This document shows, piece by piece, positions 26,259-34,835 of a stretch of DNA of 64,000 bases. The first letter of the stretch is position 1. Each line of letters starts with the position of its first letter. The stretch lies in NCBI RefSeq assembly GCF_017798165.1, contig NZ_CP059068.1:2046001-2110000 (forward strand), written 5' to 3'. The position numbers and the translations under genes were made by a program. The notes under the pieces were generated by a model that made no database searches, had not been told where the DNA came from, and saw only the letters and a list, made by a program, of their open reading frames with translations. Source of the DNA: Rhodoferax sp. AJA081-3 (GTDB lineage: Bacteria; Pseudomonadota; Gammaproteobacteria; Burkholderiales; Burkholderiaceae_C).

Positions 26259-27470
26259 TCATAGTGACACCCGCTTTGGCGGTGGCGCGCGAATGGCGTG
26301 CCCCCGCACCAAGGTCTCGAGGACGAGCATTGCCGCGCCACAGTGGGCGCAAACAAAGGTCGGGCGAACCCCATCGACTTCAGTTTCAGTGCCGACCTCA
26401 GAGGCTTCGGTGATGACCGCTGGCGCAACGCCGAGCAACTCCCGAGCGCGGGCGAGCTTCTCTGTGCGCCCATGGTTGGCGATCAATCCAAAGTGGCGGA
26501 TGCGGTGAAACCCGCCGGGCAGCACATGCAACAAGAAACGGCGCATGAACTCATCGGCACTCAAGGTCATTGTCTTGTGGCGTGGTCTGTCCGGCTCGCC
26601 CTTGTCCCGGTAGTCCTTCCAACGGAAGGTTACCCCACGCTCGTCCATTGTCAGCAAGCGGGAGTTGGCAATCGCCACCCGGTGCGTATAACGCGACAGA
26701 TAGGCCAGCACGGCCTCAGGCCCGGCAAACGGACGCTTGGCGTAGACAACCCATTCGCATTGGCGCAGTGGCGCCAGCCACTTCGCAAAGGCCTTTGGAT
26801 CAGCCAGGCCTGCATGGTCACCAAAGAACTGCAACTTGCCGTCATGGTGCGCCTCCTCCAGTGATTCAAGAAACCGCCGGCGAAACAAACGCGAGAGCAC
26901 CCGCACCGACAGGAAGAAGCCCGGCTTGCAGGATACCCACCGCTTGCCATCGAGCGAGATTCCACCGCCTGGGACGATGCCGTGCACATGCGGGTGATGC
27001 GTCAGTGCCGAGCCCCAGGTGTGCAGCACTAACGTCACTCCCACCTGTGCGCCCAAGTGCTTGGGGTCGGCGGCAATGGTGATCAGCGTTTCAGCCGCGA
27101 TCTCAAACAACAAGCCATAGACCACCGCCTTGTTGTAGTACGCAATATCGCTGATAGGTGCTGGCAGCGTGAAGACCACGTGGTAGTAGTCCACCGGTAG
27201 CAGATCAGCTTGTCTGGCTTCCAACCAGCGCTTGGCGGCATTAGCCTGGCACTTCGGGCAATGGCGATTGCGACACGAGTTGTAGGACACCTGATCCTGC
27301 TGGCAGTCCGGACAGCGCAAAACGTGTCCCCCCAGTGCCGCCGTGCGGCACTGTTCAATGGCTGACATGGCCTTGAGCTGGCCCAGGCTCAGGTGTGAGC
27401 GTTGCGCCGCTCTAAAGGCTGGCCCATGGGCGCGGAAGATGTCCGCGACCTCCAGGGCACTGTGGCCCAT
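26259..27470 (-). CDS. tnpA: IS91-family (HUH) transposase
   Basis: A 403-residue rolling-circle transposase. The N-terminal zinc-binding region is visible (CPDCQ near residue 55 and CRNRHCPKCQ near 66-75). The HUH nuclease motif is HHPHVHGIVPGGG near residue 160. The catalytic Tyr is probably in LAYLSRYTHRVAI near residue 255. A C-terminal Cys pair (CAHCGAAML) forms a second possible zinc knuckle. Length fits intact family members, so it may be functional. Confidence 0.9.
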   Translation of the reverse strand: MGHSALEVADIFRAHGPAFRAAQRSHLSLGQLKAMSAIEQCRTAALGGHVLRCPDCQQDQVSYNSCRNRHCPKCQANAAKRWLEARQADLLPVDYYHVVFTLPAPISDIAYYNKAVVYGLLFEIAAETLITIAADPKHLGAQVGVTLVLHTWGSALTHHPHVHGIVPGGGISLDGKRWVSCKPGFFLSVRVLSRLFRRRFLESLEEAHHDGKLQFFGDHAGLADPKAFAKWLAPLRQCEWVVYAKRPFAGPEAVLAYLSRYTHRVAIANSRLLTMDERGVTFRWKDYRDKGEPDRPRHKTMTLSADEFMRRFLLHVLPGGFHRIRHFGLIANHGRTEKLARARELLGVAPAVITEASEVGTETEVDGVRPTFVCAHCGAAMLVLETLVRGHAIRAPPPKRVSL

Positions 27471-27479
27471 GGCGGTGGC

Positions 27480-28384
27480 CTATGCTGCTTGTAGCGTTTC
27501 CAGAGGAGACAGCACTTCGCGCAGGATGTCGGTGGCCACCTGGACATACTTGGAGGTGGTTTCCAGCTTCTTGTGGCCCAGCATGACCTGGATCACGCGG
27601 ATGTCGACCTTCTGTTCCAGTAGATGTGTGGCAAAGCTGTGGCGCAAGGTATGCATGGATACGCGCTTGTCGATGTGGGCCAGTGTTGCGGCTTCGTGGA
27701 TGGCGCGGTTGAGTTGCCTGGCCGTCAACGCTTCGATGGGGTCGCGCCCCGGAAACAGCCAACCGCCGTCAAGCATCTTGCCCTGGGCCCGTGCCACGCG
27801 CCACCAGACCCGTAGGCGCTCCAGCAATATGGGCGAGAGCATGGCATAGCGGTCCTTGCTGCCTTTGCCTTGTTCCACGCGCAGCGTCATGCGCTCGCTG
27901 TCGATGTCCGTTACTTTGAGCGCCACCACTTCGCTGACACGCAATCCGGTGCCGTAGGCCACCGATAGCGCGGTCTGGTGCTTGATGTGGCCGACCGCGC
28001 CCAGCAGTCTGGCCACTTCCTCGCGGCTCAGGACCGTCGGTAGTTTCTGAGGCACTCGAACCGACTGCATCCTGGCCATCACGTCGGGGCGGCCCAGCGT
28101 GACGTCAAAGAAGAACGTCAGTCCGGTGATGGTGGCGTTGAGCGTGATGGGGAGGTGCCGGCATCGACCATGTGCAACTGGAACCGGCGCAGGTCTTCGG
28201 CGCTGGCGGTGTCGGGGGACTGCTTGGTAAACGCCGCAAGTTTGGAGACGGCGCGGATGTAGGCGGCCTGGGTCTTGGGTGCGAGTTGGCGCAGGCGCAT
28301 GTCTTCGAGCATGCGTAGGCGCAAGGGTGAGACCGGGTGGTTGGGTGATTGCATGGCTGTGCTCCTGTTGTGAAACGAGGCCAA
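27480..28384 (-). pseudogene. Tyrosine recombinase/integrase, interrupted by a frameshift
   Basis: An XerC/D-like recombinase in two frames. The N-terminal SAM-like domain reads from 28384 (MLEDMRLRQLAPKTQAAYI) and runs into a false end at 28118. The catalytic domain is in the other frame (from about 28148 to 27480), with R in SVAYGTGLRVSEV, HTLRHSFATHL and LGHKKLETTSKYVQV carrying the Arg-His-Arg-His-Tyr set. Insertion of one base at about 28148-28153 (in the GGGGA run) would join them as SPITLNATITG. Either a real disruption or a homopolymer sequencing error; it lies just upstream of the IS91 transposase. Confidence 0.85.
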
Positions 28385-28680
28385 TTGCCTCAGTTCACAA
28401 CATAGGTATGCACAGGTCCTCAGCGCAAACTACATGCGCTGGCGTGGGGACTACCGCGGGAGCGGTTTAGTCCAACTCGCTTGTTTCGACTACCGGACCG
28501 GGCCAGTTGCAGACATTGGCCAATGACTGCTTTCTAGCAGGCTATAGGTATCGTCCAGGCAACCATCCTAAATGGGAGACCTTAGGTCCAGTTCGAAGCG
28601 GGAATGGTCACATTGCCTGGAGGACTATTGAGCTACTATGCGACCCACGATCGGGCAGGCCATTTTCAAGCAAACAGAGT

Positions 28681-29094
28681 ATGACAAACGAATTCTCACA
28701 ACCTCAAACGATAAGAAGAGCTGCACTATGCCTTTGGATCTCCACCGCCCTCACTCTTGTTGTTACGGCTGCACAAGTGCTGAATTTGGTACCTATTGAA
28801 GGCGCTACGCTAGGCATGACGACCGCGATTGGGGTGTTAACCGCAGGACTCTTAGCGTTAATTGCGATATTGATTAACGCACGTCGCAATTGGGGGCGCT
28901 GGTTGTTTGCCGTTATTTTTATCCTGGGAACCCTGAGCGCCATAGCTTTGATATTCACTTCACCCCATGTGTTTCTTGGATTACCTAAGCTACTTCAAGC
29001 CAACATGGTTTCTCAGATCGCGCTCCAGACGGCCGCCCTTTTCCTGATGTTCAGTAGTAAATCGCAACAGTGGTTTGGAACTAAGAGGTCGTAG
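28681..29094 (+). CDS. Small four-helix membrane protein, unknown
   Basis: A 137-residue protein with four predicted membrane helices (LCLWISTALTLVVTAAQVL, TTAIGVLTAGLLALIAILI, LFAVIFILGTLSAIALIF, MVSQIALQTAALFLMF) and short polar loops. Family not recognised; such proteins are common cargo of mobile elements. The roughly 300 bp before it (28385-28680) show only debris and no gene. Base composition is visibly more AT-rich than the core genes. Confidence 0.6.
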   Translation: MTNEFSQPQTIRRAALCLWISTALTLVVTAAQVLNLVPIEGATLGMTTAIGVLTAGLLALIAILINARRNWGRWLFAVIFILGTLSAIALIFTSPHVFLGLPKLLQANMVSQIALQTAALFLMFSSKSQQWFGTKRS

Positions 29095-29264
29095 ACGCCT
29101 AGTAAGTCGAGTAATTGCGATGTCTCTCCGCGAAGTGATGCTTTACCTTCGGGCCAAGTGCTAGTAAATCGCTTTGTTCCCACAAAGTGCAAGATATGAG
29201 ATGGTCTCCGCCGGCATGTCAGCCTTTCCTACGAGCATGTCCCATCTGGTAGCTCCTAGAGCCT

Positions 29265-29678
29265 ATGAAGCACTTCCTGCTCTCTCTCATACTTCTTCCA
29301 TTGCCCGCATGGTCCGCAACACCCATGAAGACTGACGTTCTCGGAAACCCGATCCTCGATCAATACAGTGAAGAGGGGTTTATCGACTGTGTTTTCCGTA
29401 TTTCGGAGCGCTCGGAGACCCCGACTCACTATCGACTCCGACTAGAAGCGTCCTATGCTGATGAGATCGTAGGACTGGCTGTCGTCGTCGTCAAAAACGT
29501 TCACGGTGGCTTCGACTCCGAAATGAACCTCAAAAAGGCGAACGTTTATCGGCAGGGGGTAGCCTTCCAACGAACTGGCCCAGAAAGTGATCGATGGACT
29601 TCACCCGCTTCCGTAGACATAAATCAACTTCCAGTTCGAAGTTGCTCGAATGCCAGCGGGCTCAGTTGGTCTAGGTGA
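29265..29678 (+). CDS. Exported protein of unknown function, 3' end truncated by IS debris
   Basis: A frame of 137 codons starting MKHFLLSLILLPLPAWSA, a typical Sec signal peptide, followed by about 100 residues without recognised motif (ERSETPTHYRLRLEAS, VVVVKNVHGGFDSEM). From about 29640 it runs into an antisense IS3 transposase remnant, so the last dozen residues are not native and the protein is truncated. Original function unknown. Confidence 0.45.
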   Translation: MKHFLLSLILLPLPAWSATPMKTDVLGNPILDQYSEEGFIDCVFRISERSETPTHYRLRLEASYADEIVGLAVVVVKNVHGGFDSEMNLKKANVYRQGVAFQRTGPESDRWTSPASVDINQLPVRSCSNASGLSWSR

Positions 29679-29776
29679 CTGTGCCTGCGGACTCGATTGT
29701 AAAAACCTTCAATGTAATCAAACACGTCAGACTTGGCGTCCTGCCTGGTGGCATAGATGTGGCGCTTGATGCGTTC
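29642..29776 (-). pseudogene. IS3-family transposase (OrfB) C-terminal remnant
   Basis: Read on the minus strand, the sequence gives ERIKRHIYATRQDAKSD, then VFDYIEGFYNRVRRHSHL and DQLSPLAFEQ, the standard end of IS3-group OrfB integrases (the FYNxxRxHxxLxxLSPxxFE signature). Only about 45 codons remain. A second, differently framed fragment follows upstream on the same strand to about 29870 (YPTNRPHGKLQPIGFEP), also IS3-like, suggesting nested or degraded insertions. Confidence 0.8.
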
Positions 29777-29820
29777 GGGCCTGGCGGGACTGGTTCAAAA
29801 CCAATAGGCTGCAATTTGCC

Positions 29821-30117
29821 ATGTGGCCTGTTGGTGGGGTAGAGCCGCGTCGCTGCCTTGATCGATGGGTAGATCATCAGCTAGAACACATTCAATGGCC
29901 GTCAATTAGCAAATCTGATGCGGCAACGCGATATTTGCGTGATTTTGTTCTCGCCAACCGGGATGGGCTTTCAATCATGGCCGGCGCCTCAGGCGATAAA
30001 GCTGATGAGCCTATATCGATCCAAGAGCTTGTAGAGATTTTCTTTGCGGTTCGTGATGGGCGTTTCCCAGCTGTAGCCGAGGTACAAGCCGCAGTAGCAG
30101 ATGCCTTTGGCCTATAG
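29821..30117 (+). pseudogene. Unrecognised reading frame, probable gene fragment
   Basis: A 98-codon frame whose first third overlaps IS3-like debris. From about residue 28 it reads ISKSDAATRYLRDFVLANRD and continues with a well-behaved helical sequence (PISIQELVEIFFAVRDGR) to a stop at 30117. This looks like the C-terminal part of a small soluble protein whose start was lost. Function not recognised. Confidence 0.3.
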
Positions 30118-30158
30118 CGCTTTTCGAGTAGTGGTCACGAACTGATCACTTTTATGGC

Positions 30159-30208
30159 AAAAGTGAATGTTCAATGGCAAAGAAGTGAAAGTCCAGTGTC
30201 ATTCCGCA
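30159..30208. repeat. Right end of the element: subterminal repeat and inverted terminus
   Basis: The subterminal repeat (30159-30179), inverted relative to those at the left end, is followed by the terminus ending CATTCCGCA at 30208. The TTAAG duplication follows at 30209-30213. Confidence 0.65.
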
Positions 30209-30232
30209 TTAAGGTCTCTGGCCCCCCCCGGT

Positions 30233-30261
30233 CTTGAAACTTCTTCAAATACCCTTATCAT
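30233..30261 (+). promoter_or_regulatory. groESL promoter: overlapping sigma-32-like and sigma-70-like elements
   Basis: CTTGAAA (30233-30239), 12 bp, then CCCTTATC (30252-30259) matches the heat-shock sigma-32 layout (CTTGAAA / CCCCATNT). The same DNA gives a sigma-70 reading: TTGAAA (30234-30239), 16 bp, TATCAT (30256-30261). Both would start transcription within or next to the CIRCE operator. Confidence 0.65.
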
Positions 30262-30287
30262 TAGCACTCGTCGGTATTGAGTGCTAA
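30261..30287. promoter_or_regulatory. CIRCE operator (HrcA binding site)
   Basis: TTAGCACTC (30261-30269), nine bases, GAGTGCTAA (30279-30287): an exact CIRCE element. HrcA bound here represses groESL in the absence of heat stress. It overlaps the expected transcription start, so dual HrcA and sigma-32 control is predicted. Confidence 0.95.
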
Positions 30288-30378
30288 CACCACCCTTGGC
30301 CGCAAGTTAATGAGCACCAACTTCTCGTAGTTGGCGCACGTTTGAGTTTGTAATTGTTTCAAAACCAGGAGATTCCCC

Positions 30379-30672
30379 ATGAAACTGCGTCCTTTGGCAG
30401 ACCGCGTGATTGTTAAACGCGTCGAAAACGAAACCAAGACTGCTTCCGGCATCGTTATCCCTGACAGCGCTGCAGAAAAGCCTGATCAAGGTGAAGTCTT
30501 GGCCGTTGGCCCAGGCAAGAAGAACGACAAGGGTGATCTGATTGCCATGAACGTCAAGGTCGGTGACCGTGTTCTGTTCGGCAAGTACAGCGGCCAGACC
30601 GTCAAGGTCGCTGGCGACGAGCTGTTGGTCATGAAAGAAGACGACCTGTTCGCGGTTGTCGAATCCAAGTAA
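30379..30672 (+). CDS. groES: Co-chaperonin GroES
   Basis: A 97-residue Hsp10 that caps the GroEL ring. [14 protein letters not shown] at the start, the mobile loop [14 protein letters not shown] near residues 18-32 and the C-terminal [12 protein letters not shown] are all typical. A ribosome binding site (CAGGAGA) precedes the ATG. It follows the CIRCE operator by 91 bp and is co-transcribed with groEL. Confidence 0.98.
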   Translation: MKLRPLADRVIVKRVENETKTASGIVIPDSAAEKPDQGEVLAVGPGKKNDKGDLIAMNVKVGDRVLFGKYSGQTVKVAGDELLVMKEDDLFAVVESK

Positions 30673-32403
<1,731 letters not shown>

Positions 32404-32533
32404 TCTGCTCCTTGCCTGGCGACCTACAGCGTCGTTGTTTGGGCTTGCCGTACCTGTAGGTACTGTCAGCGCCCAAACGCCTAGCTGTAGATCACCATGC
32501 TGCGTCGAGGTGCGTTATTGCGCGCCTCTGCAC

Positions 32534-32579
32534 ACAACAAAAAACCCGCCGGGTGCGAACCGGGCGGGTTTTTTGTTGT
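32534..32579. terminator. Bidirectional intrinsic terminator after groEL
   Basis: ACAACAAAAAACCCGCC (32534-32550) pairs perfectly with GGCGGGTTTTTTGTTGT (32563-32579) around a short loop. The stem has T-runs on both strands, so it can end groEL from the left and the minus-strand HAD/YcaQ genes from the right. Confidence 0.9.
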
Positions 32580-32584
32580 CTGAT

Positions 32585-32629
32585 TACTATTGATTTAATA
32601 GCTACTCAGGTCCATTTCACGGGGGCTAG
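32585..32629 (+). repeat. CGGGGGCTAG repeat, copy 3
   Basis: ctattgatttaATAGCTA followed by CGGGGGCTAG at 32620-32629, immediately after the groEL terminator. Confidence 0.75.
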
Positions 32630-32664
32630 AGCGCTATTTTGCTTACAAGCACCCGGTAGGGAGC

Positions 32665-33291
32665 CTATAGATACCCGAACCGGGCCGCTACATGGGTTTG
32701 CAGCTGCGGGGCCGATTCGAACTGCACCGCGTGCCAGCCCTGGCCCTGGGCTGCCAGCACATTGGCCAGCAGGTCGTCGATGAACAGGGTGTGGGTGGGC
32801 TCAAGGGCGTAGCGGGATTGCAGCAGCTGGTAGATCGTCGGGTCGGGTTTGATGTGCAGCACATCGCTGGAGAAAATGCCACCGTCAAACCACTGCAGAA
32901 ACGCATGGCGCCTCTCCAGCGCGCGGGCGTAGGGCCTGGGCATGTTGGACAGGAAATACAGACGCAGTGCGGGGTGCTGGTCGCGCAGACTGTGCAAACG
33001 CTCCAGCAGCGCCACGGTTTCGGGTATGGGTTGCAGGCGCTCGCCGATGTGGGCCACCAGTTCGTGCAACACCGCAGCGTCCAGGTCCAGCCGCTCGGAC
33101 GTGCGGCCGACCAGCGCATCCATCTCCAGCGTGCCCTGGTCAAAGCTGTTCCAGTCCGCGTGGGCAAACATCGCGTGTGCCAGTTCGGCAGCCGCCTCGG
33201 GTGTGCCGGCGCGTTCTGGAAAGGTCTGGGCCATCAAGTCAGCGGGCTTCCAGGTGAACAACACGGCGCCAAAATCAAATACAAAATTCAT
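32665..33291 (-). CDS. HAD-superfamily hydrolase (YihX-like)
   Basis: A 208-residue haloacid-dehalogenase-like phosphatase. Motif I is FDFGAVL, with the second Asp replaced by Gly as in YihX-type sugar-phosphate phosphatases. Motif II is FLSNMPRP, motif III is the Lys of HIKPDP and motif IV is FIDDLLANV. Substrate probably a small phosphorylated sugar, inferred only from family. The start at 33291 overlaps the YcaQ-like gene stop by 4 nt, so the two are translationally coupled. Confidence 0.85.
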   Translation of the reverse strand: MNFVFDFGAVLFTWKPADLMAQTFPERAGTPEAAAELAHAMFAHADWNSFDQGTLEMDALVGRTSERLDLDAAVLHELVAHIGERLQPIPETVALLERLHSLRDQHPALRLYFLSNMPRPYARALERRHAFLQWFDGGIFSSDVLHIKPDPTIYQLLQSRYALEPTHTLFIDDLLANVLAAQGQGWHAVQFESAPQLQTHVAARFGYL

Positions 33292-34559
33292 GCGGTAGTT
33301 TTCTCCAGGGTTTGTTGGTGTTGGCGCTTGATACCCCGTGCCAGCGCTGCTTTCAACCCGGCCGGTTGGGACTGCACGATTCGCACCTCAGGCGTGTCGT
33401 GCCAGGCCGCACAGTCGGTGATGGCCTGTGCCACGGCCTGCACCTGGTCGTCGCGCCACTTGCAGCCCGGCTGGGCATACAGGGCTTTGACCTCAAAGAT
33501 ACCCTCGGCACGGTGCGCCTTAGCGTCCAGCCGGCCAATCAGTTCACCGCGGCACAGGATGGGCAGTACAAAGTAGCCGTGGATACGTTTGGCCTCGGGC
33601 GTGTAACACTCCAGCCGGTAGTCAAAACCAAACAGGGCCGAGCCACGCTCACGGTCCCACACCACGGGGTCAAAGGGTGACAACAGGGTAGTGTGTGTGG
33701 CCTCCAGTTGGCCTTTGGCAGCCTTCTTCAGCAGAGTCTGGTTATCACGGTGTACATAGGCCGGTGCATCCCAGCCCTCTACGGCCACACGCAGAACACG
33801 GCCCGCGTCCACCAGTGCATCCAGGTCAGAGTCCCTCAAGCGCGGTTTGATGCGAAAGTAGTCGTTGATCCAGCGCGCCTGCGTGATGCCGAGCGCGGCG
33901 ATGGAGCGCTCGATAAACTGGTCGTGGATCTGCTGCGCGTCCAACGCGGCGGCAGCGGCCTCCAGCGCCAGGGCGGCAGGGGCGACCCGTTCACTCAGGT
34001 CGTAGACGCGGTGGAAATTGTCGCGCCGGGTCACCATCAGCTCACCGCTGGCAAACAAGGCCTCCAGCCAGCGTTTCTCGTCCTTCCAGCCCCACCAGGC
34101 ACCGCCCTGCCCTTCGGTGCGTTCAAAGTCGGAGGATTTCACCGGGCCCTTGTCGCGGATGTGGGCCAGCAGCCTGTCCAGGTGGGGGCGGTGGGATGTG
34201 TGTGTCTTCTGGGCATTTGCAAGCCCCCAATGGCTGCGCGCGCTGCGGTTGTAGGTGCGGTGCAGCAGCAGGTCGTCCGCCGGCGCAAAACAGGCTTCAT
34301 GCGCCCAGGTCTCGAAGATGTGGCCCGCAGCTAGCGTATCTTCCAGCCAGTTGCGTGGGTAATGCCCCAGGCGCGAAAACAGCACCAGGTAGGGGCTGCG
34401 GGCGACCACATGGATGGTGTCGATCTGCAGCAGGCCCATGCGTTGGATGGCGCCGCGTACAGCCGCACGCGTGGCTGCCTTCGATGGCGGTGCCAGCAGG
34501 CCCTGCGCCGCCAGGTGCAGGGCGCGGGCTTGGTGCACGGAAAGACGGGGCATCGTCAT
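33288..34559 (-). CDS. ycaQ: YcaQ-like DNA glycosylase (winged-helix, DUF1006)
   Basis: A 423-residue protein of the AlkX/YcaQ family that removes cross-linked or bulky alkylated bases. The winged helix-turn-helix begins LSVHQARALHLAAQ, and the catalytic QxD motif is present as Q45-I-D47 (LLQIDTIHVVARSPYLVLFSRLG). WARPG-like C-terminal features occur in PGCKWRDDQVQAVAQ. The ATG at 34559 is used rather than a TTG 18 nt upstream. It lies upstream of, and overlaps by 4 nt, the HAD gene; both lie downstream of pgi on the same strand, separated by a palindromic intergenic region. Confidence 0.85.
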   Translation of the reverse strand: MTMPRLSVHQARALHLAAQGLLAPPSKAATRAAVRGAIQRMGLLQIDTIHVVARSPYLVLFSRLGHYPRNWLEDTLAAGHIFETWAHEACFAPADDLLLHRTYNRSARSHWGLANAQKTHTSHRPHLDRLLAHIRDKGPVKSSDFERTEGQGGAWWGWKDEKRWLEALFASGELMVTRRDNFHRVYDLSERVAPAALALEAAAAALDAQQIHDQFIERSIAALGITQARWINDYFRIKPRLRDSDLDALVDAGRVLRVAVEGWDAPAYVHRDNQTLLKKAAKGQLEATHTTLLSPFDPVVWDRERGSALFGFDYRLECYTPEAKRIHGYFVLPILCRGELIGRLDAKAHRAEGIFEVKALYAQPGCKWRDDQVQAVAQAITDCAAWHDTPEVRIVQSQPAGLKAALARGIKRQHQQTLEKTTA

Positions 34560-34599
34560 GTTGGAGCAAAGTCTCAAGAAGTGGGGGCGCAGCGCGAGA

Positions 34600-34796
34600 G
34601 GTATGCCAGCGGGCTCATGGTGCCAAACGCGCGCAAATCGCCCGCCAGCATACCCCTCGCACTGCTCGGGTAACGCGAAAACTTTGTGCCACCCAACGAC
34701 GTGGGCTTCCAGTCCGTGCGCCAGCAGGCCGACAGGCTGACTGCGGCGGGCGATTTGTGCGCGTTTGGCACCATGAGCCCGCCGCAGTCAGCCTGT
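34600..34796. repeat. Large inverted-repeat element between pgi and ycaQ
   Basis: A 38-bp arm at 34609-34646 and its inverted copy at 34745-34782 differ at a single base. The right copy is framed by a perfect 20-bp stem (34732-34751 with 34777-34796) around a 25-nt loop. The left copy is likewise framed by a weaker stem (about 34600-34614 with 34639-34653). The result is two hairpins in opposite orientation about 100 bp apart, the layout of REP doublets. No coding frame here looks real. Confidence 0.7.
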
Positions 34797-34835
34797 TGGC
34801 CGCCGCATCCGTAGAAATGGCGCAACGCGAAAGAC

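Larger units (their letters stand above)
26259..28384 (-). mobile_element. IS91-like module: HUH transposase plus tyrosine recombinase
   Basis: Two minus-strand genes 9 bp apart: a frameshifted tyrosine recombinase (upstream) and an IS91-family Y-transposase (downstream). This pairing is known in some IS91-family elements. The outer ends (ori and ter) were not located, so the limits given are only those of the genes. Confidence 0.65.
13425..30208. mobile_element. 16.8-kb transposon-like accessory element with IS21-like ends
   Basis: The segment starts TGCGGAATG and ends CATTCCGCA, so its tips are a perfect 9-bp inverted repeat; over the first 26 bp the two ends match at 21 positions. A 5-bp direct repeat, TTAAG, flanks it exactly (13420-13424 and 30209-30213), as expected of a target duplication. 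Both ends also carry internal copies of TGCCAYTRAACATTCACTTTT in opposite orientation (13520-13540, 13551-13572; inverted at 30159-30179), the multiple-terminal-repeat layout of IS21-family elements. No istA/istB pair was recognised inside, so this is either a composite whose insertion-sequence interior was lost or a non-autonomous carrier. Cargo runs from a Kef antiporter to IS3 debris. Confidence 0.75.

Noticed and set aside
32665..33291. HAD protein thought defective because motif I is DFG instead of DxD
   Set aside because: YihX-type members naturally have Gly at this position, so it is probably active.
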